A DNA stretch of 37,075 nt from Parasitella parasitica. Lineage: Eukaryota; Mucoromycota; Mucoromycetes; Mucorales; Mucoraceae. The notes below the pieces were generated by a model. It ran no database searches and had not been told where the DNA came from. It saw nothing but the letters and a program-made list of their open reading frames with translations. The DNA is taken from assembly GCA_025201805.1 (NCBI GenBank), contig MU619413.1, positions 7,205-44,279 of the forward strand. The letters run 5' to 3'. Both the position numbers and the translations under genes were made by a program. This document shows, in pieces, positions 32,339-37,075 of this stretch. Numbering within the stretch: position 1 is the stretch's first letter; every line of letters starts with the position of its first letter.

Positions 32339-34460
32339 TTAGTCACTCGGTTTTCTCTTTTTGCTTGATGATCTTGATAATTGAAATGAACTATAGGAAA
32401 GCCATGATTCCGGAGGATTGCATGGTTGACGGTGCATTGAACTGTTTGCTGTTAGAATGTAATCTTCTGCTTTTTTTACATTTTCAATAGTGATATTCTG
32501 TTTATATTGTTTAGAAAAGAAATTAAGGTTAGCAAGTTATAAACGTTTTAATCAAACACTTTGCTCTTACTTTAACTTGAACAAGCTTAGAAATGAAGGC
32601 AGGTAATAAATGCAATTCTTCGATGTTTCTACATAAATTAACCTTTGATAACTTCACCATTCGATATGTGTAAGGAGATGGCATATCCATTACATATGTG
32701 TTTAAAGTTTCGCCTTGACATAACAGCCCGCAGACTGTAGGTTTAGGTACTCTTTTCTCTATTAAATCATTATACACAAGTTTCATCTGTTTTCCTAATT
32801 TGATCAAGTCAGATTCTACGGCTGAATTACGAGACTTGGGTTTGAATTCTGCGACAATAACGATACATTTAATATTAATGATACGGCTAAAGACCTGAAA
32901 GTCAGGTTTAAATGTCAAGTCTTCGTTTAAGGCGCCATTGGCCCTATGAAAATGTATCAAATTCAGGTAGATTAGTCATTTGTTCCCACAAAAGCTGCCA
33001 CAAAAGCTGCTAACTTACCATCGAACAGTGAATTTCTTATCCGTACTATAAATTGACTGAAGTATGGGAGCTAAATAATGGTGTACATAAGAGTCTTCAA
33101 TCGAACTATCATGAGAACCAGCAACAAACACAGGTAATCTAAATAAATATATGGTATCTATTAGTAACTCATTATAGCATGTTGGTGTTTATGTATATTT
33201 ACAACTGCGTCAAAGTATGAGCCATATGTAAATCGACCTCATTGTCTTGTTCAGTCGCTTGAATTAAAAAATCAGTACATAATTTCAATGTTGACTTTAA
33301 ATCATCAGGAGGATTCTTCAGATAAACAAGTTCATTACTTATCACAACACATGCATCAAAACTTATAGTATTAACTTACTTCAGCAATTTCCAGACACCA
33401 AACATGGGATTTATTTGGCTTGTGAGGGCGGTAACAGTTAAAGCTGATATCAGACATTACCACTTTATGCAATTCCGCTCCAAAATATTTGGTTATAGAC
33501 CCATCAATATTTTCATCAAAAATATATATGTCGTTAAGTGATCTACGAAATAAGATACTGTGAGTCAATCATATTCATGCTTAAGCATTTTTTTTCTTCA
33601 CTTACAGGAGTCTGATATCTGAAAGACTAGCTGGATTCTTTTTTAAACCTAATGTGTTTTCTTTCACCGATTTACATTTGTCAGATGCATTAAAATTCCC
33701 AATAATCCAATCATCGTCATCGCTTTGTTTATCTATTTCTTCAGAGGAGTTATCATGAAGAAGAAAATAATCTGCAGTCCGTTGGGGATGGTGGTCAAAA
33801 GTCAGATCAGATGGAAATTCAGCTTCTTCATCTTCATCAACTTCGCTATTTTCTTGATCTTCACTATCTTCTCTCTTTTCCAACTAAAAATAAATAAAAA
33901 AAGGTTTACTTTTTTGAATATGCCCCCTTTATATGTTTTTTAAAAATTTCTTCGCTTACAGTTTCGTGTGATCTTGAGCCTGACACTAATTCATCATAAT
34001 ATTCATCGCTACATTGTGATGTTATTAAAGTTGCATTTCTGTGTCCTTGTGTTCTGTTGAATTTCTTCAGTTCCTCCGTTTGAAATTTTATGATTCTTGA
34101 GGCGAACTTTTTATCAAACAGACTTTTAACATGATCCTGTTTTAAATAACGACTACACTTCAAGCTATACGAGGCCAATGTAGTATTAGTTTTCGTTTTT
34201 TGATGTATCGATTCCAAAGAGGTAACAATGTTATTAAAAACTTTTGTACTTTCAAGCGTATCGTGATAACATTTAATAGATTCAGCAATCAATTTAGTCA
34301 CATTAGACCATTGAATTGTTGGTAGATTATTGAACACCTCATCAATCATTAGTGAGCTGCATTGTTTCTCTGTCAACTTGAAATCTTTGATTCTTTTTTC
34401 CGGAGTAGGTTTTCTCATTATTGAATTCGAATCACTACTTCCTGCTTTTCTTTTAGGCAT
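32339..34460 (-). CDS. Uncharacterised protein with PD-(D/E)XK nuclease-like core
   Basis: Seven exons on the minus strand: 33960-34460, 33606-33883, 33380-33542, 33203-33315, 33019-33138, 32571-32943 and 32339-32497. Introns are 63-76 bp, all GT-AG, and the exons sum to 1707 bases (568 residues). The N-terminus starts MPKRKAG, a possible nuclear signal; an acidic stretch covers about 170-245. Residues 360-430 carry the nuclease-like core: SSIEDSYVHHYLAPIL with Glu366, then FKPDFQVF with Asp406, a hydrophobic strand, and VAEFKPKSRN with Glu424 and Lys426. That is the E...PD...ExK arrangement of PD-(D/E)XK enzymes, followed by a helix (ESDLIKLGKQMK). Similar uncharacterised proteins are, as I recall, common in Mucoromycota genomes. 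The intact frame contrasts with the dead elements on both sides. Nuclease activity is inferred only. Confidence 0.7.
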
Positions 34461-34939
34461 AGTATATTTTGTTAAAGTGAAAAAAAAAAAAATGTTAATT
34501 CTTGCACACGCACAAGTTCGCGTCACACTTTATGATTTTGTGTGTGTAAATAGTGCGTGTGTATTATTTTTTTTTCCTACCTTTTTATATTATATATTCT
34601 ACTCACCAACACCTTTTGGTAATATTAAAATGTCGTTGATACTTATACTTATATATTTACTAATGTCAATTAAAGTTGGTTGTATTTTATTATTCAGAAA
34701 AACAGTTTTTCATAAATTACCATCCGAAATCTTTAATCCCTAAAATGGGTGATCCATACATGCACTTGCTCTCTTTTTAATCTACACGATCTGAAAATGA
34801 CAAGTTCTTTTTAAAATACTAGACTCTGAAATTACGGAGGGATTTTTAAAGAGGTAAACTCTGTATTAAAATAGGAGCAAGGTATTAATCATTTCTACTT
34901 TTGCAAGGTTAAGAAAAAGAGAAGTAGCTGAGTAAATAC
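34461..34939. other. Upstream region of the PD-(D/E)XK gene and spacer
   Basis: The minus strand has a TATAATATAAAAAGG box near 34580-34594 and an A/T-rich leader with a T run near 34481. The 137-codon plus-strand frame across it overlaps the gene's first exon antisense and is a shadow. No other gene seen. Confidence 0.4.
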
Positions 34940-35113
34940 AATCAGTCATTAAGACCTGGGAGAAGCTGATGTAACCGCCAATACGTCCGCCGGTCATTGT
35001 CTTCATGGCTTTGAGGCTTGGCAATGGGTGCATCATGGAGACTCCAGGCCGATTGTAGTAGCAAGTTCTAACCTTTTACCACTCTCGTATAAAGGTTATG
35101 GGATGGCGGTCAC
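34940..35113 (+). repeat. 174-bp direct repeat, copy 1
   Basis: Identical by eye over all 174 bases to 35151-35324, and more GC-rich than the DNA around it. A further 25 or so bases after each copy are near-identical (TATAAATCC(C/T)GAACTGTTACGTG) with small differences. The copies are 211 bp apart, leaving only a short spacer. Confidence 0.9.
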
Positions 35114-35150
35114 TATAAATCCCGAACTGTTACGTGTATTTATAATGTGT

Positions 35151-35324
35151 AATCAGTCATTAAGACCTGGGAGAAGCTGATGTAACCGCCAATACGTCCG
35201 CCGGTCATTGTCTTCATGGCTTTGAGGCTTGGCAATGGGTGCATCATGGAGACTCCAGGCCGATTGTAGTAGCAAGTTCTAACCTTTTACCACTCTCGTA
35301 TAAAGGTTATGGGATGGCGGTCAC
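35151..35324 (+). repeat. 174-bp direct repeat, copy 2
   Basis: Second copy of the repeat at 34940. Its right edge lies inside the 3' end of the truncated recombinase-like frame on the minus strand, so the last dozen or so codons of that frame are repeat sequence rather than original coding sequence. Confidence 0.9.
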
Positions 35325-35920
35325 AATATAAATCCTGAACTGTTACGTGCATTTTCAGCTTCACTTGTTTCTGCAATATCAATGTTATTCCAAGGTAGTT
35401 TTTTTTTTTGTTATTAATTCCTTTTATTTGCAAGCCGGAAAATGTTTGTCTAGGATGAGGGTTTGAATTAATTTTCATCATAACTTGACGTCCCCACAAA
35501 TGTACAAGTGCAGCACCGTACTGATCCAATAAAGAAAACTTTATCAAGCGAGCCGGAGATCCTCCACCTGCATTGACTCTTCTTCTTTTGCTACTACTCA
35601 ATCCACCGACAACCTAAAAAGACAAATCGTTGTTGTACACATTTTTTTTTACAGCTTACAGCATTATCCAGAAAAAAGCGAGCCTTTTCACCGGCGACAA
35701 TGTATTGCATCTCTTGGGGCTCATGCGCAAATTTTACATCACACCAGTTACGAAATTCCTTGATCTTGGGCTCATAAGCTTTGTTTGTGTTTTCAGGGAG
35801 ATCATCTAGCTTTGCCTGGTTTGTTCTTCCAATCGACTGTCTCATCTCCAGTTCAGTTTGCACACGCACAGAGTGCATATTAGAATTAATTGACGATTGT
35901 GTGTTAGAGTTCATATTCAA
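35287..35920 (-). pseudogene. Truncated Crypton-like tyrosine recombinase (N-terminal part)
   Basis: Two minus-strand exons, 35660-35920 and 35287-35613, with a 46-bp intron (GTAAGC...TTTTTAG). The first exon has TNKAYEPKIKEFRNWCD, as in the core-binding (SAM-like) domain of Crypton-type tyrosine recombinases. The second has ARLIKFSLLDQYGAALVHLW followed by MKINSNPHPR, resembling the conserved xYxxAxxxLWxxQ...NSHPxPR block before the catalytic domain. The catalytic domain (R...HxxR...Y) is missing. After the HPR block the frame degenerates through an A run (about 35402-35411) and enters the 174-bp repeat, where it stops. The protein cannot be an active recombinase as it stands. Family assignment rests on pattern memory. 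Confidence 0.5.
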
Positions 35921-37075
35921 GTATTTAAAATAAAAATTACTTTTGACCTTTTTGTGTTGAAGTCGCTACTTTTTTATAGCTTTTTTTTGCATTAATAATT
36001 CACATTTCTAGTATTTTCCAAGTCTTTCTCGATGTTTCTTCTAGTAAAACTCTTTTATAAACTGCTTAAAAGATATTAAAAATAACCTTAGACGATAAAA
36101 TATATCCAGTAGAAAATTTATTATAGTAAATATAGGTACAAGAATAAAATGCATTAGGCACACTCTCATGTCAAATAACAAAAGAGTTTATCCAATGATA
36201 TCACTTTATTTTGTTAAAATCTGAATTTTAATTATTTTAAATGGGAGACCTCCAAGCTGGTTTCCCAGGCAAGTTTCCGTCAGTAGACACTTTATTGTTT
36301 TGAAGCTAAGAGAGGTGTGTTATCTTCATATTACCATATGATTTATTGTGGTGATCACAGTAATATTTACTTACAACCAATAACTACCAATACACAATCA
36401 GATACCATTATTTTCACTTAATAAACCAGACATTTCGTCTCCTTTTAAACAAAAATGTTTGAAAAGCTGATAGCATCGCTGTCTACTTTTATTTTTATTC
36501 TTTGCATTAAATTGTTTTTTTGGACTTCGGTGTAGTGCAGAATACTTTTACTACGATTACGGAAAGCCTGAATCCTCAAGTAAATCTGAGATCACTTGGC
36601 GATAAAAAAATAAAACTACATATTTGCATAGCTCTAAGTAAGTGTTTGTACTTTTAGAGTTGGCATCAAATGGACTTGGCCACTTTTCTGATTTTTTTTC
36701 GGAAAACTATTTTTCAAAATTGGAGCATAAGATCGTCAGACATGGTACAGACATACAAGTACTACCATTAAAAATTCAAGAAGCACAGCATTAAAATGAA
36801 TTAGTTTGAAATTGTTTTTCTTTTGAATTGGGTAAGCTATCGCTTCTCAAAGCTAACGCTTTCTTCAAAAAAAAAAAAAAAATGTTTTTCTTTGATGACG
36901 GAGATTAAACGCATCCAAAATCTGCAAGAAAAGATTCTTTCAAAAACTCAATTTGGACAATTCACTATTATCTTAGATTTATTTTATCCTTTTCTTTTCC
37001 GTATAGTTATCCTTATCCATATTTTCACATTGTTGAGCACCGCTTCTGATGGTCTGTAAGTCCATCTTTACGTGC
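35921..37075. other. AT-rich region to the window end, no gene seen
   Basis: No frame of interest on either strand. A homopolymer A run lies at 36867-36881. The frame at 36823-37059 crosses it and has no recognisable motif. Part of this stretch is probably the 5' flank of the recombinase-like relic. Confidence 0.4.

Noticed and set aside
34330-34743. 137-codon plus-strand frame near the PD-(D/E)XK gene
   Set aside because: It is antisense to the first exon and then AT-rich hydrophobic sequence; no homology recognised.
1-37075. CRISPR arrays, bacterial operons or phage-type systems
   Set aside because: No regularly spaced repeats of that kind, and the genes are intron-containing and fungal.

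Overview
The window looks like a fungal nuclear contig, most likely from an early-diverging (Mucoromycota / Mucorales-type) lineage. The evidence is AT-rich intergenic DNA, compact genes with many short GT-AG introns (46-84 bp, often with CTAAY-like branch sites), CT-rich leaders between TATA boxes and start codons, and fungal housekeeping genes. The assignment is inferred from gene content and style, not from a marker gene.

Layout. 1-4440 is a transposon graveyard: a solo LTR with a 5-bp target duplication, a second LTR-like relic, an antisense reverse-transcriptase scrap, degenerate short repeats and one small frame-broken gene. 5026-8164 holds a five-exon SAGA subunit gene (ADA1/HFI1) that converges, with 19 bp between stop codons, on a membrane-anchored CRAL-TRIO (Sec14-type) gene. 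8165-11211 holds decayed coding fragments, including the end of a Tc1/mariner transposase. 11280-18283 carries three genes on the + strand: a YeiH/UPF0324-family membrane protein, a serine/threonine kinase and the ribosome-assembly factor NOC3. 19051-24764 carries two genes on the - strand: a TPR/J-domain cochaperone (DNAJC7-like, its 5' end lost in a 380-bp N gap) and a type II P-type ATPase resembling the Na,K-ATPase alpha branch. 25880-28094 has a double BTB/T1-domain gene and a small zinc-finger gene.

From 28.4 kb to the end the window returns to mobile-element territory: a DIRS-type RNase H relic, a Pif1/Helitron helicase pseudogene that has lost its Walker A motif, an intact seven-exon gene with a PD-(D/E)XK nuclease-like core, a perfect 174-bp direct repeat, and a truncated gene resembling the N-terminal part of Crypton-type tyrosine recombinases that runs into one copy of that repeat.

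The housekeeping genes do not form a pathway; they are unrelated neighbours. The best candidates for something undescribed are the intact PD-(D/E)XK gene set among dead elements, the 174-bp repeat joined to the recombinase-like gene, the ATPase with altered ion-site residues, and the fungal YeiH-type transporter. Exon junctions were deduced by eye from splice motifs and reading frame. For every multi-exon gene reported as intact, the exon lengths sum to a multiple of three.
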